Assembly (NCBI RefSeq): GCF_963667135.1 | Contig: NZ_OY762974.1 | Span: forward strand, 62,001 to 126,000 | Source of the DNA: an uncultured Macellibacteroides sp. | GTDB lineage: Bacteria; Bacteroidota; Bacteroidia; Bacteroidales; Tannerellaceae | Length of the DNA: 64,000 bases | Direction of reading: 5' to 3' | Shown: piece after piece, positions 8,923 to 17,642 of the stretch | How the letters are laid out: the number at the start of each line of letters is the position of its first letter | How positions within the stretch are numbered: position 1 is the first letter of the stretch | Made by a program: the position numbers and the translations under genes | The notes under the pieces: model-generated | Seen by the model: the letters and a program-made list of their open reading frames with translations, nothing else | Databases searched by the model: none | What the model was told of the DNA's origin: nothing

Positions 8923-10170
8923 ATGGACAGAGAGATACCGAAAGAAGTACGAGCAAAAGAACGACGTAAGCAAATTATTAAATGGGGAACCGGTTTATTT
9001 GTACTGGTTGGGGGTATTGTTTTAGTGCTTTCATTAATGCAGCCAAGTCTTACCCGCAAGGGGTTGCTCATGTCGAAAGTGGATAAGGGGGTTATAGAAG
9101 TGTCTGTTAACGCATCCGGAAAAGTAGTTCCTTCTTTTGAGGAAATTATCAACTCTCCTATTAACTCTCGCATCCTGGAGATCTATAAAAAAGGCGGTGA
9201 CTCTGTTGACTTAGGTACTCCCATCCTGAAGCTGGATTTACAAAGTGCCGAAACCGAATACAATAAACTGATTGACGAGGAACTAATGAAGCGTCTGCAG
9301 TTGGATCAGCTTCGTGTAACCAACCGTAGTAAATTGTCGGAAATGGAAATGAAGCTAAAAGTCTCGCGGATGGAATTAAACCGCAAGGAAGTTGAGTTGC
9401 GTAACGAACGTTACCTGGATAGTCTGGGTGCCGGAACGACTGATAAAGTCCGTCAGGCGGAGCTTAGCTTCAACGTGGGACAGTTGCAACTTAAAGAAGA
9501 CGAACAAAAGTATCTAAATGAACAGGCACTTGGAAAAGCCGATCTAAAGGTGAAAGAGTTAGAACTGAATATCTTCCGAAAAGGGATGGCCGAAACGAAA
9601 CGGACACTGGAGGACGCGCAAATCCGCTCGCCCCGTAAGGCAGTACTTACCTACGTAAATAATGAAGTGGGTGCGCAAGTTGGCCAGGGTAACCGGATTG
9701 CCATTGTTTCCGATCTTTCTCATTTCAAGATTGAAGGAGAGATTGCCGATACCTATGGCGATCGGATCGCAACCGGCAATAAAGTGATGGTAAAGATTGG
9801 CAGCGACAAGTTAGCTGGAACGGTTAGTGATGTAACTCCCCTATCGAAGAATGGAGTCATTTCGTTTACTGTTCAATTGGAAAAAGATAATCATCCTCGT
9901 CTTCGCTCGGGTCTGAAAACAGATATCTACGTAATGAATGCAGTAAAAGACGATGTTATGCGTATTGCCAACGGGTCCTATTATGTGGGAAAAGGTGAAT
10001 ACGAACTCTTTGTGGCTAAGGGAAATCAGTTGATTAAACGCAAGGTACAATTAGGCGACAGCAACTACGAGTTTGTGGAAGTTGTAAGCGGATTGCAACC
10101 CGGAGAAGAAGTAGTTGTTTCTGACATGAGCAATTATAAAAATAAAAACAAATTAAAACTTAATCAATAA
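8923..10170 (+). CDS. HlyD/MacA-type periplasmic adaptor of an ABC efflux system
   Basis: 415 residues. A single N-terminal membrane anchor (about 22-42) is followed by a split lipoyl/barrel-sandwich domain (starting near 65, GVIEVSVNASGKVVPSFEEIINSP), a long alpha-helical hairpin (about 105-225, rich in KLKVSRMELNRKEVELRNE-type heptads), the second lipoyl half (about 227-260) and a C-terminal beta-barrel domain ending in LQPGEEVVVSDMSNYKNKNKLKLNQ. It would bridge inner-membrane permeases to the TolC-like outer membrane channel encoded at the end of the operon. It is the first gene after the sigma-54 promoter, and a FtsX-type permease follows after 9 bp. Confidence 0.92.
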   Translation: MDREIPKEVRAKERRKQIIKWGTGLFVLVGGIVLVLSLMQPSLTRKGLLMSKVDKGVIEVSVNASGKVVPSFEEIINSPINSRILEIYKKGGDSVDLGTPILKLDLQSAETEYNKLIDEELMKRLQLDQLRVTNRSKLSEMEMKLKVSRMELNRKEVELRNERYLDSLGAGTTDKVRQAELSFNVGQLQLKEDEQKYLNEQALGKADLKVKELELNIFRKGMAETKRTLEDAQIRSPRKAVLTYVNNEVGAQVGQGNRIAIVSDLSHFKIEGEIADTYGDRIATGNKVMVKIGSDKLAGTVSDVTPLSKNGVISFTVQLEKDNHPRLRSGLKTDIYVMNAVKDDVMRIANGSYYVGKGEYELFVAKGNQLIKRKVQLGDSNYEFVEVVSGLQPGEEVVVSDMSNYKNKNKLKLNQ

Positions 10171-10179
10171 AAATATATT

Positions 10180-11439
10180 ATGATTAAACAATACATAAAA
10201 CAAGCTATTCAACTCTTGAAAGAAAACAAGTTGGTAAGCTGCATCTCCATTATTGGAACGGCATTGTCTATCGCCATGGTTATGGTTGTGGTTCTGTTAT
10301 TTCAGATTCAGCTAAATGGTTATTATCCTGAAAACAATCGAGACAGAATGCTTTATGTGCAGGGAACAGAAGCTACAGGAAAAAATGGTAACGATACGAA
10401 CAGAGGTGCCATGTCGTCCGAAGTTGTACGAGAATGTTTTTATTCTCTTAAAACACCCGAAGCAGCAACAGCCATTTATTCCGACGATTTGCCACTTTCT
10501 TTGCCGGATAAACGATTGTATAAGGAGTATAATGTAAAGTTTACGGACGATCGATTCTGGAACATTTTTGATTTTCGTTTTATTTCAGGGAAACCATTTA
10601 GTAAAGCTGATTTCCTCTCCGGAATTCCCAAGGCAGTAATAACAGACAAGGCTGCCCGCGAAGTCTTTGGGACTTCAGACGTTCTGGGGAAAAGTATTGT
10701 AATAAACTTTATACCCTTTACTATTAGCGGAGTTGTAAAAGAGGTAAGTAAAGCAGCCAGAGATTCGTATGCTTCGGTCTGGGTTCCATATACCACAAAC
10801 GATGAGCTAATGAGTTTACAATATGTAGATGGGATTTCGGGAGCTTTCGGTGTGTGCATTTTAGCTAAGCGTGCCGGTGATTTTGAATCCATCCGAAAAG
10901 AGCTGAAACAGCAAATAGCCCGTTACAATGAAGGCAAAAAACTATATAAAGTGGGTTTCGGAGAAAATCCTATTTCAAGGTTGGATATTGCAATGGGATC
11001 GGAAGGATTCAAAAAAGTCGATTTCAAAGACTTTATATTGGAAACAGGTTCTTTGGTTCTTTTTATGTTACTTGTTCCTGCACTTAATTTGATTGGGGTT
11101 ACGCAAGCATCTATACAGCGGCGCAAAAGCGAAGTTGGTTTGCGTAAGGCATTTGGTGCAACCTATTCCAAACTTGTATCACAGGTTTTGTTCGAGAATC
11201 TGGTTATCACCTTACTGGGTGGAATAGTTGGGTTAGCACTCTCTTTTGTCCTTCTGTCTTTTAGTAAAGACTTTTTATTACAGAACAATACGATGCTGAA
11301 TATGGATATGTTGTTTCAGCCGGTAACGTTTGTGGCAGCACTGTTCTTTGTTTTGGTTATGAATATTCTCAGTGCAGGAATTCCAGCCATACGTATAGCA
11401 CGGCAGCCAATAGTTGAAGCATTAAAAGGAAATGAGTAG
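10180..11439 (+). CDS. FtsX/MacB-type ABC transporter permease (type A of the duplicated pair)
   Basis: 419 residues: one N-terminal membrane segment (about 20-45), a periplasmic MacB-like core domain (about 46-285), and three C-terminal membrane segments with the FtsX signature QRRKSEVGLRKAFGATYSKL and a final PAIRIARQPIVEALKGNE. This is the MacB fold without a fused ATPase; the ATPase is the separate protein at 12769-13434. It is clearly homologous along its length to the permease at 13447-14751 (for example IIGTALSIAMVMVVVLLF against IIGTGLAISMVMVLAIVF, and RDRML in both). The likely role is mechanotransmission-type export of a peptide, lipid or antimicrobial through TolC; no substrate can be named. 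Confidence 0.92.
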   Translation: MIKQYIKQAIQLLKENKLVSCISIIGTALSIAMVMVVVLLFQIQLNGYYPENNRDRMLYVQGTEATGKNGNDTNRGAMSSEVVRECFYSLKTPEAATAIYSDDLPLSLPDKRLYKEYNVKFTDDRFWNIFDFRFISGKPFSKADFLSGIPKAVITDKAAREVFGTSDVLGKSIVINFIPFTISGVVKEVSKAARDSYASVWVPYTTNDELMSLQYVDGISGAFGVCILAKRAGDFESIRKELKQQIARYNEGKKLYKVGFGENPISRLDIAMGSEGFKKVDFKDFILETGSLVLFMLLVPALNLIGVTQASIQRRKSEVGLRKAFGATYSKLVSQVLFENLVITLLGGIVGLALSFVLLSFSKDFLLQNNTMLNMDMLFQPVTFVAALFFVLVMNILSAGIPAIRIARQPIVEALKGNE

Positions 11440-11464
11440 TTAATCAATAGAAAAGTTTACAGCA

Positions 11465-12733
11465 ATGATAAAACAAATAGTTAAAATGTTATGGTCGCAA
11501 AAGCGTAGTAACGGATGGATTTATATTGAATTACTGATTGTGTTCGGAGCTCTCTGGGCTATTCTGGATGCTCTCCTTGTCGACGCAAAAACCTATTATT
11601 CGCCACTAGGTTACAATATCGAGAATACATATCAGTTTAAGCTCGCTAAAATGAACAACCAAGCACCGGGATATGTCACGGATTCCCTCATCGATTTATC
11701 GGAAGCAGGTTCTTTATTAAAACTAATGGAGCAAATCCGGAAGAATCCGGAAGTGGAAGAGGTTTGCGCGACTTTTTATTCCTGTCCCTATTCCTTTGGA
11801 AACTCGTGGACATCAATTACTCCAACCGATGAGGCGGATACAACAAAAGCGAACGAAGAGTCTTTTCAGGTTCGGAGGGTTACACCCGAATATTTTAAAG
11901 TGTTCCGGGTCTTAGATAAAGAAGGTAAAGCTGTAACGCCTCAATTAGAGGGTGTTCAAAATGCGGTTGTTCTTTCTGCCGATCTTGAAAAACAATTCTA
12001 TCACAATCAAAGTGCGAAAGGTCGGAAAGTTTCTCAGGGTGGGCAGACTGATGGAAGCCTGGTTGCTGCTGTTTGCCAACCTGTTCGACCATCAGATTAC
12101 GACATAAGTGCTCCTTGTTTCTATCAGGTATTAACCGGAAAATTGCTGGAAGAATACGTTGGATACTTCGGAGCCCAGCAATCAGAGCTTTGCGTACGGA
12201 TGAAACATGCCAAAACAGAAGAGGATATGAACCATTTCCTGGAAGATATGGGCGACAGATTGACAGTAAATAATCTCTATGTATATGGAGTAAAAAAGTT
12301 AAGCGACCAACGGAGTCAACTGCTAAGCTACCGCGAACGAAACATGAAAATTAAATTCTCGCTTATGGCTTTCATGCTGATAAATGTGTTTTTCGGTATC
12401 GTAGGTACATTCTGGCTGTGGACAGAAAACCGTCGTAGTGAAATTGGGCTTCGCATGGCTGTTGGATCAAGCAAGTTCAAGCTGTATAAGTACATGAATC
12501 TGGAAGGTATTTGTCTTTTTTCGCTCACAATTCCTTTTGTAATTCTTTTTGCTGCGAATATGGCCTATTTCGATATTATGGATACAGCCCGATTACCTCT
12601 TTCATTTTGGCGTTTCTTGGTACCCATGGGTAGCGCCTGGATATTATTAGCTGGAATGATTACTCTTGGAATATGGATTCCGGCAAGAAAAGCGGCAAAA
12701 ATGGATCCGGCAGAAGCCTTGCATTACGAATAG
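11465..12733 (+). CDS. FtsX/MacB-type ABC transporter permease (type B of the duplicated pair)
   Basis: 422 residues with the same layout as the preceding permease but a different subfamily: N-terminal WSQKRSNGWIYIELLIVFGALW, a periplasmic domain, three C-terminal membrane segments with ENRRSEIGLRMAVGSSKFKLYKYMNLEG and terminal ARKAAKMDPAEALHYE. It is homologous to the permease at 14761-16050 (NGWIVLELFLVFVLLW; QRQSEIGLRLAVGSSKKNI; SPADALHYE). Each type A gene is therefore followed by a type B gene, and the A-B pair occurs twice around a single ATPase gene. An A-B heterodimer per transporter is a reasonable inference. Confidence 0.92.
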   Translation: MIKQIVKMLWSQKRSNGWIYIELLIVFGALWAILDALLVDAKTYYSPLGYNIENTYQFKLAKMNNQAPGYVTDSLIDLSEAGSLLKLMEQIRKNPEVEEVCATFYSCPYSFGNSWTSITPTDEADTTKANEESFQVRRVTPEYFKVFRVLDKEGKAVTPQLEGVQNAVVLSADLEKQFYHNQSAKGRKVSQGGQTDGSLVAAVCQPVRPSDYDISAPCFYQVLTGKLLEEYVGYFGAQQSELCVRMKHAKTEEDMNHFLEDMGDRLTVNNLYVYGVKKLSDQRSQLLSYRERNMKIKFSLMAFMLINVFFGIVGTFWLWTENRRSEIGLRMAVGSSKFKLYKYMNLEGICLFSLTIPFVILFAANMAYFDIMDTARLPLSFWRFLVPMGSAWILLAGMITLGIWIPARKAAKMDPAEALHYE

Positions 12734-12768
12734 AAATTATAAAGTATAAATAATAAAATAACATAGTC

Positions 12769-13434
12769 ATGATTAAATTAAATGGGATTAATAAAGTGTA
12801 TCGTACAAAAGAGATCGAAACACAGGCTTTGGAGAATGTAAATCTGGAAGTAAAAAAGGGTGAGTTTCTTTCTATAATGGGTCCTTCGGGATGTGGAAAG
12901 TCTACCTTACTTAATATTATCGGGTTATTGGATAATCCCTCATCGGGATCAATTGTGATAAACGGAATTGCCACTGAACAGATGAAAGACAAACAACTGG
13001 CGGCTTTCCGTAATCATAATCTTGGCTTTGTTTTCCAGAGTTTCCATCTGATCAACTCGCTGAATGTGCTTGATAATGTGGAATTGCCTTTACTGTATCG
13101 CAACGGCTCTTCTTCGGAACGCAGAAAAGCAGCCGAAGCGGTTTTAGAGAAGGTGGGATTAAGTCACCGTATGCGTCATTTTCCTACCCAGCTATCCGGA
13201 GGGCAGTGTCAGCGTGTTGCCATTGCCCGTGCCATTGTAGGAAATCCCGAGATTATTCTGGCGGACGAACCTACGGGTAACCTTGACAGTAAAATGGGTG
13301 TCGAAGTAATGGATATCCTGCACAGGTTAAATAAGGAAGATGGTCGGACCATCATCATGGTCACACACAATGAGATGCAGGCTCAGCAGACCAGCCGGAC
13401 AATTCGTTTCTTTGACGGACGCCAGGTTCAGTAA
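12769..13434 (+). CDS. ABC transporter ATP-binding protein (LolD/MacB type)
   Basis: 221 residues, the standard size for stand-alone LolD-like ATPases. Walker A is GPSGCGKST (38-46), the Q-loop lies in FVFQSFHLI (about 88-96), the signature LSGGQ is at 142-146, Walker B ILADE at about 163-167, and a switch His follows in MVTHNE. It is the only ATPase in the operon and sits between the two permease pairs, so it presumably energises both. It starts 35 bp after the first type B permease and ends 12 bp before the second type A permease. Confidence 0.95.
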   Translation: MIKLNGINKVYRTKEIETQALENVNLEVKKGEFLSIMGPSGCGKSTLLNIIGLLDNPSSGSIVINGIATEQMKDKQLAAFRNHNLGFVFQSFHLINSLNVLDNVELPLLYRNGSSSERRKAAEAVLEKVGLSHRMRHFPTQLSGGQCQRVAIARAIVGNPEIILADEPTGNLDSKMGVEVMDILHRLNKEDGRTIIMVTHNEMQAQQTSRTIRFFDGRQVQ

Positions 13435-13446
13435 AATCAGAAAAGC

Positions 13447-14751
13447 ATGTATAAACAATATTTGAAACAGGCCTGGACCTTGCTTAAGCAGAACCGCTTT
13501 TTCAGTGCAGTATATATCATTGGCACCGGACTGGCTATTTCCATGGTAATGGTTCTTGCAATCGTATTTCATATACGCACGGCCAATATGGCGCCGGAAG
13601 CGGACCGCGACAGAATGTTGCTGGTTCCCCGTGCCGCGGCTATAAGCAAAAATGAACAGGGTATGTTCAATTCAAACCTATCCCCAAAAACAGTAAAGGA
13701 ATGCTTTTATACACTTAAGACTCCGGAACTTGTGGCTGTAGGCACAAATCCTGATAATTTAAACTATCTGCTTGGAGATATTTATGCCAAACTTCCGGGA
13801 GGAACAGATCAATATAAAAGTATGGTGATGTGCACGGACGCGAATTTCTGGAAAATGTTCCATTTTAGGTTTATAGACGGAAATAGCTACCCTGAAGGAG
13901 ATTTCCAGAGTGGCATTCGCAAAGTGGTTTTAACAGAGACAATGGCCCGGAAGATTTTTGGTAAAACAACTGTTGCGGGCATGCCTGTGCTGGTAAATGA
14001 GGTCGAATATAGAGTGAGCGGTGTTGTAAAAGACGTTTCATCTGTAATGTCGCTGGTCTACGCCGATATCTGGATTCCGTATACAACTTTGTCGTCTGTG
14101 ACAGAGAGTTCAAATGCCGAGAATATTGTGGGAGCATTACAAGTTTATATCCTTGCCAGAAAGGCAGCCGACTTTCCGATAATTCGTAAGGAAATGGAGC
14201 AGAAACGGTTACTTTATAATACCTCATTAAAGGAATATCAGTATGAGTTCAGGGATGGCATTCCATATACTCAAAAAGAGTCCGTATTGCGAAATATGGA
14301 TTATAGGGAAGAGCCTAAAGTCCTTATTTGGAAGTATTCGCTGATTGGATTAATTTTCCTTCTTGTCCCGGCGGTTAATTTAACAGGGCTAACCTCCTCC
14401 AGAATGCGTAAACGGATCTCCGAATTGGGTGTTCGCAAGGCTTTTGGCGCAAATCGGAGTACATTGATCAACCAGGTACTTATCGAAAATCTGCTGCTTA
14501 CTTTTATTGGAGGTATATTTGGCTTATTGATCTCCTACTCATTGATTTTGGGATTAAAAGGCTTGCTGTTAGGACCTAGCTATTATACTGATATGAGTGT
14601 AAATGTAACATTGGCTCCGGAAATGCTGATCAATGCTCCGGTATTTGCCTATGCCTTTACCGTATGTATTCTGTTAAACCTGTTATCGGCCTTTGTCCCT
14701 GTATGGAAAGCGACTCGTGTTTCTATTGTTGAAGCTATTAACGATAAATAA
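13447..14751 (+). CDS. FtsX/MacB-type ABC transporter permease (second type A copy)
   Basis: 434 residues with one N-terminal and three C-terminal membrane segments around a periplasmic domain. The FtsX motif is MRKRISELGVRKAFGANRSTL and the C-terminus is VWKATRVSIVEAINDK. It is a diverged duplicate of the permease at 10180-11439. The divergence is greatest in the periplasmic domain, where FtsX-like proteins contact adaptor or substrate, so the two copies may serve different cargoes or form a mixed complex. It lies 12 bp after the ATPase gene and 9 bp before the second type B copy. Confidence 0.92.
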   Translation: MYKQYLKQAWTLLKQNRFFSAVYIIGTGLAISMVMVLAIVFHIRTANMAPEADRDRMLLVPRAAAISKNEQGMFNSNLSPKTVKECFYTLKTPELVAVGTNPDNLNYLLGDIYAKLPGGTDQYKSMVMCTDANFWKMFHFRFIDGNSYPEGDFQSGIRKVVLTETMARKIFGKTTVAGMPVLVNEVEYRVSGVVKDVSSVMSLVYADIWIPYTTLSSVTESSNAENIVGALQVYILARKAADFPIIRKEMEQKRLLYNTSLKEYQYEFRDGIPYTQKESVLRNMDYREEPKVLIWKYSLIGLIFLLVPAVNLTGLTSSRMRKRISELGVRKAFGANRSTLINQVLIENLLLTFIGGIFGLLISYSLILGLKGLLLGPSYYTDMSVNVTLAPEMLINAPVFAYAFTVCILLNLLSAFVPVWKATRVSIVEAINDK

Positions 14752-14760
14752 TGTATATAT

Positions 14761-16050
14761 ATGATTAGGCATCTGATTAAAATAATCTGGAATCAACGTA
14801 GCGGCAACGGATGGATTGTTCTGGAACTCTTCCTTGTGTTTGTATTGCTTTGGTATATTGTAGATTTCTTCACGGTACTGGGAGTAACTGCCTCAACGCC
14901 CAACGGTTTTGAGATTCAAAACACCTACCTGGTAAAACTATCCGTACGCCAGCCGGACAATCCCAAATACATCAGTTACGGTGAGAAAAGCGAAGAACCG
15001 GGTAAAAACTTTTACAGGATCGTAGATCGAATCCGTCAACATCCCGACATTGAAGAGGTAGGATACGGCAAATGGTCTTATCCCTATTGCCCTTCAAGTA
15101 TGTTTAGCAGTTACAATAAGGATTCTTTAAGTTTGCAATGCCAGATACTGGAAGTAAGTCCCGAATATTTTACAATATTCAGAGTTAAACCGGAAAAGGG
15201 AGGTTCATCACAGAAATTGGCTAAATCGTTTGCCAACTTATCTGCAGCTTCTTCTTATGAAAAAAACAGACAAGCAATAATTACCCAAACAGTCGAAGAT
15301 AAACTATTTCCCGATACACAAGCAACAGGAAAAGTTCTTTTGAATAAAGATGATAGTCTTCAAATTAAGATTCTGGCGGTAACTACGGTAATGAAACCAT
15401 ACGACTATACCCGACCTGCGGCTTATATTCTATTTCCCGTAAATAGAGCAGAAACATATAAAATGAATGATCAAGACATTTGGAGTTATTTCGAAATCTA
15501 TTTCCGAACCAAATCCGGGTTTTCTGAAAAAGATTTTGCTCAAAAGTTTAAGCAAGAGATGAAAGTTCAGCTTGAAATTGGCAATTTCTTTTTAGCTGAT
15601 GTCAAACCGCTGGAAGCAGTAAGGGATAATTATTTGAAGAATCAGGGAATAACGAGCGGTATTCAGTACCGTATCGGATTTTCAGTTTTCTTTTTGATTA
15701 ACATATTTCTTGCAGTTATCGGAACATTCTGGTTTCGTATTGAACAGCGGCAATCGGAGATAGGATTGCGCTTAGCCGTTGGAAGCAGTAAGAAAAACAT
15801 CCGCAGTATTATGTTTATGGAAAGTTTACTATTACTACTCATAGCTGCCATACCCGCTTCACTGGTTTGCATTAATCTGCAAAAATTCGAATTTATATCT
15901 TCCGAAAATCTGGATCTGACGGTCTGGCGTTTTTTAGGTAATACTTTTATAACAGGAGGATTGCTGGTTTTAGTGATCATGTTTGGCACATGGTATCCCT
16001 CGTTTAGAGCGTCTAAGGTGAGCCCGGCGGATGCCTTGCACTACGAGTAA
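14761..16050 (+). CDS. FtsX/MacB-type ABC transporter permease (second type B copy)
   Basis: 429 residues, diverged duplicate of the permease at 11465-12733. N-terminal RSGNGWIVLELFLVFVLLWYIVDFF is the first membrane segment; a periplasmic domain follows, then three membrane segments with the motif EQRQSEIGLRLAVGSSKKNIRSIM and terminal FRASKVSPADALHYE. It ends 73 bp before the TolC-like gene. That gap has no terminator-like hairpin, so read-through into tolC is likely. Confidence 0.92.
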   Translation: MIRHLIKIIWNQRSGNGWIVLELFLVFVLLWYIVDFFTVLGVTASTPNGFEIQNTYLVKLSVRQPDNPKYISYGEKSEEPGKNFYRIVDRIRQHPDIEEVGYGKWSYPYCPSSMFSSYNKDSLSLQCQILEVSPEYFTIFRVKPEKGGSSQKLAKSFANLSAASSYEKNRQAIITQTVEDKLFPDTQATGKVLLNKDDSLQIKILAVTTVMKPYDYTRPAAYILFPVNRAETYKMNDQDIWSYFEIYFRTKSGFSEKDFAQKFKQEMKVQLEIGNFFLADVKPLEAVRDNYLKNQGITSGIQYRIGFSVFFLINIFLAVIGTFWFRIEQRQSEIGLRLAVGSSKKNIRSIMFMESLLLLLIAAIPASLVCINLQKFEFISSENLDLTVWRFLGNTFITGGLLVLVIMFGTWYPSFRASKVSPADALHYE

Positions 16051-16123
16051 CCAGCCATAAATATTTAAATAAAAACTGATTTAGGTCAGGTCCATCGATG
16101 TTAAATTTTAAAATAGAATATAG

Positions 16124-17605
16124 ATGAAACAAATTTATTTAATCATACTCTCTCTTTTATGTTCTATTTCATTGGTTCATGGAAGTGAAGCAGACTCTGT
16201 TCGTCTTACCCTTCAAGATGCCATTCGGCTGGCTCAGCTTCAGTCGGTGGATGCAGCGGTAGCGCTAAACGAACTGAAGGTTGCCTATTGGGAATACCGT
16301 ACCTATCAGGCCGACCAGTTACCCGAAGTAAATTTTACCGGAACTATTCCTGCTTATAACAGCACGTTCAGCAAATATCAGCAAGGTGACGGATCGTATA
16401 CGTATATCAGGAATAACTCCTTGGGACTTACAGGAGGAGTTTCCATTGATCAGAATATTGCCTTAACCGGAGGTAAAATCTCACTAAAATCGGCTCTTGA
16501 CTTTAATCGTCAGCTGGGTAACGGAGCTTTTAATGAGTTTATGAGTACTCCTATAGGATTAACACTTACGCAACCTGTTTTCGGAGTGAACACCCAAAAG
16601 TGGAATCGAAGGATCCAGCCCGTACGTTATCAGGAAGCCAAAGCTTATTACATCGAACGAGTGGAAGAAGTGACCTTGTCGGCTATTTCCAATTTTTTCA
16701 ACTTGCTGCTGGCTCAGGAGAATCTTAAAATTACTGTGCAGAATCTGGAAAATGCCAATAAGTTATACGAAATTGCCTTGGCAAAAAGAAAAATCGGACA
16801 GATTTCGGAAAGCGAACTTATGCAGCTCAACCTTTCTGCTTTACAGGCCAAAGGCAAAGTAACAGAGGCTCAATCCAATCGGAATGCCAGGATGTTTCAG
16901 CTTCGTGCATTTTTAGGATTTGGCGAACGGACAGAAATAGAGCCTGTGCTTCCCGAATCACTACCCTCTTTGCGTATGGATTATCAGGAGGTACTTGAGA
17001 AAGCCCACGAAAACAATTCATTTGCCAAAAACATTATGCGTCGTCAACTTGAAGCCGATTATTCAGTAGCTTCGGCCAAAGGGAACCGAAGGAGCATCAA
17101 CCTTTATGCTTCTGTTGGTTACAGTGGAACAAATCCAGTACTTTCAAACGCCTACAACAATCTTAGAAACAGTCAGATTGTGGAAGTGGGGGTCAGTATT
17201 CCGCTACTGGACTGGGGGAAAAGAAAGGGAAAAGTGAAAGTAGCCGAATCCAACCGTGAAGTGGTTCTTTCGAAAACCCGTCAGGAACAGATGAACTTTA
17301 ATCAGGATATTTTCTTACTGGTTGAAAACTTCAACAATCAGGCTGGCCAACTTTCCATTGCCGAAGAAGCCAGCGTTATAGCAAGAAAGCGTTACAAAAC
17401 AGCTATCGAAACCTTTCTGATCGGAAAAATCAATATTCTCGACCTGAACGATGCCCAAAACAGTAAAGACGAGGCTGTTCAGAAACAAATTGAAGAGCTT
17501 TATCTTTACTGGAATTATTACTATAACATCCGTAGTGTAACTTTGTACGATTTCCTGAACAAAAGTACTCTTGACGCAGAATTTGAAAAAATAGTACGTA
17601 ACTGA
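16124..17605 (+). CDS. TolC-family outer membrane efflux channel
   Basis: 493 residues with a signal peptide (about 1-20, cleaved after VHGSEA or similar). Two OEP repeats are visible: long helical stretches at about 170-265 and 350-470, such as LLLAQENLKITVQNLENANKLYEIALAKRKIGQISESELMQL and the equivalent VIARKRYKTAIETFLIGKINILDLNDAQ, the typical duplicated TolC segment. It would form the trimeric exit duct for the adaptor and ABC permeases upstream. The predicted regulator gene starts 37 bp after its stop with no visible terminator, so channel and regulators may share a transcript. Confidence 0.93.
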   Translation: MKQIYLIILSLLCSISLVHGSEADSVRLTLQDAIRLAQLQSVDAAVALNELKVAYWEYRTYQADQLPEVNFTGTIPAYNSTFSKYQQGDGSYTYIRNNSLGLTGGVSIDQNIALTGGKISLKSALDFNRQLGNGAFNEFMSTPIGLTLTQPVFGVNTQKWNRRIQPVRYQEAKAYYIERVEEVTLSAISNFFNLLLAQENLKITVQNLENANKLYEIALAKRKIGQISESELMQLNLSALQAKGKVTEAQSNRNARMFQLRAFLGFGERTEIEPVLPESLPSLRMDYQEVLEKAHENNSFAKNIMRRQLEADYSVASAKGNRRSINLYASVGYSGTNPVLSNAYNNLRNSQIVEVGVSIPLLDWGKRKGKVKVAESNREVVLSKTRQEQMNFNQDIFLLVENFNNQAGQLSIAEEASVIARKRYKTAIETFLIGKINILDLNDAQNSKDEAVQKQIEELYLYWNYYYNIRSVTLYDFLNKSTLDAEFEKIVRN

Positions 17606-17642
17606 CATTTAATTTGTAATTTTGAAAACCAATAGGACAAAT

